A stretch of DNA of 14,678 nt from CADCTM01 sp049671305 (GTDB lineage: Bacteria > Cyanobacteriota > Cyanobacteriia > Cyanobacteriales > Coleofasciculaceae): assembly GCA_049671305.1 (NCBI GenBank), contig JBATUR010000061.1, positions 1 to 14,678 on the forward strand. The letters are read 5' to 3'. Position 1 is the stretch's first letter, and each line of letters begins with the position of its first letter. Positions 14,295 to 14,678 of the stretch are shown one piece after another. A program made the position numbers and the translations under genes. The notes beneath the pieces were generated by a model. It had not been told where the DNA came from. It was given only the letters and a program-made list of their open reading frames with translations, and did not search any database.

Positions 14295-14678
14295 ATGTCA
14301 ATTTGTCAGTTTAATAAAACTTCCTTTAAACCTCTGGAAATTCTACTTGTAGAAGACTCGCCAAGTGATGCAGACTTAACTGTAGAAGCACTCAATCATG
14401 GTAAGCTACTAAATAACTTACATCATGTTGAAGATGGCATCGAAGCTTTGGAATTTCTCTATCGTCAAGGAAAATTTAAAAGTGTACCTCGTCCTGATTT
14501 GATTTTGCTTGACCTCAATTTACCAAAAAAAGATGGTCATGAGGTGCTTGAAGAAATTAAAACAGATCCAAGTCTTAAACTTATTCCTGTGATTATTCTT
14601 ACCACATCAACCGCTCAACAAGATATCCTAAAAACTTATGAATTAAACTGTAATTGCTACATTACTAAACCAATGGAT
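14295..14678 (+). CDS. Rcp1-like response regulator, cut by the window edge
   Basis: The frame from the ATG at 14295 is open for 128 codons to the window edge. It encodes a receiver domain starting LEILLVEDSPSDADLTVEAL, with acidic pocket E20/D21, phospho-acceptor D73 in LILLDLNLPKKDG, the Thr/Ser switch in ILTTSTAQQD (T103/T104) and conserved K125 in YITKPMD. The LNLPKKDG and VEDSPSDA wording is that of Rcp1-like regulators, which accept phosphate from cyanobacterial phytochrome kinases. These are normally about 145-150 residues with no output domain, so only the last helix is probably missing. AGAGAG (14284-14289) serves as ribosome site 5 nt before ATG. It follows the PAS kinase gene by 56 bp and should form a two-gene operon with it. 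Confidence 0.93.
   Translation, partial: MSICQFNKTSFKPLEILLVEDSPSDADLTVEALNHGKLLNNLHHVEDGIEALEFLYRQGKFKSVPRPDLILLDLNLPKKDGHEVLEEIKTDPSLKLIPVIILTTSTAQQDILKTYELNCNCYITKPMD

Overview
The window looks like chromosomal DNA of a cyanobacterium, probably a filamentous one. The octamer GCGATCGC (HIP1) occurs about 14 times in 14.7 kb, against well under one expected by chance. The CRISPR repeat ends in the GGGATTGAAAC typical of cyanobacterial arrays, and several protein families here are typical of cyanobacteria (DUF4332, a B12-binding radical SAM protein with a DUF4070-like tail, and a phytochrome-type kinase with an Rcp1-like regulator). I do not name a species.

Left part (1-3960). A 111-bp hairpin-forming repeat is present twice (1-111 and 157-267). 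It ends 26 bp before a B12-binding radical SAM gene (294-1862). A G/T-rich leader (1863-2148) follows, with three copies of an AGGTYRGCGCAAA-like motif, then a CRISPR array of 16 repeats and 15 spacers (2149-3291) read rightward. No cas gene is present in the window. The last repeat is broken at its 3' end. Two tightly coupled small genes of unknown function follow (3329-3517 and 3521-3904), and after them a decayed repeat-like sequence forms a perfect hairpin (3912-3960). This truncated repeat, unknown gene pair and decayed repeat form the least explained segment of the window.

Middle part (3996-8463). Two M16B zinc peptidase-like proteins are encoded leftward (7218 to 5623, then 5480 to 3996). 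The first has the HxxEH zinc site and lacks the R/Y substrate-binding pair. The second has lost HxxEH and keeps R/Y. They therefore look like the two halves of one exported heterodimeric protease. A TetR-type regulator is divergent from them (7426-8037), and a 33-bp palindrome lies in the shared upstream region. A DUF4332 helix-hairpin-helix protein (8463 to 8056) converges on the regulator.

Right part (8646-14678). A protein of unknown function overlaps by 8 nt a pentapeptide-repeat protein with about 41 pentads. Next come a four-helix DUF2243 membrane protein, a lone sugar-type ABC ATPase on the minus strand (11954 to 10803), a 361-bp divergent intergenic region, and a two-component pair. 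That pair is a soluble histidine kinase with three PAS-like regions (12316-14238) and an Rcp1-like single-domain response regulator that runs off the right edge (14295 onward).
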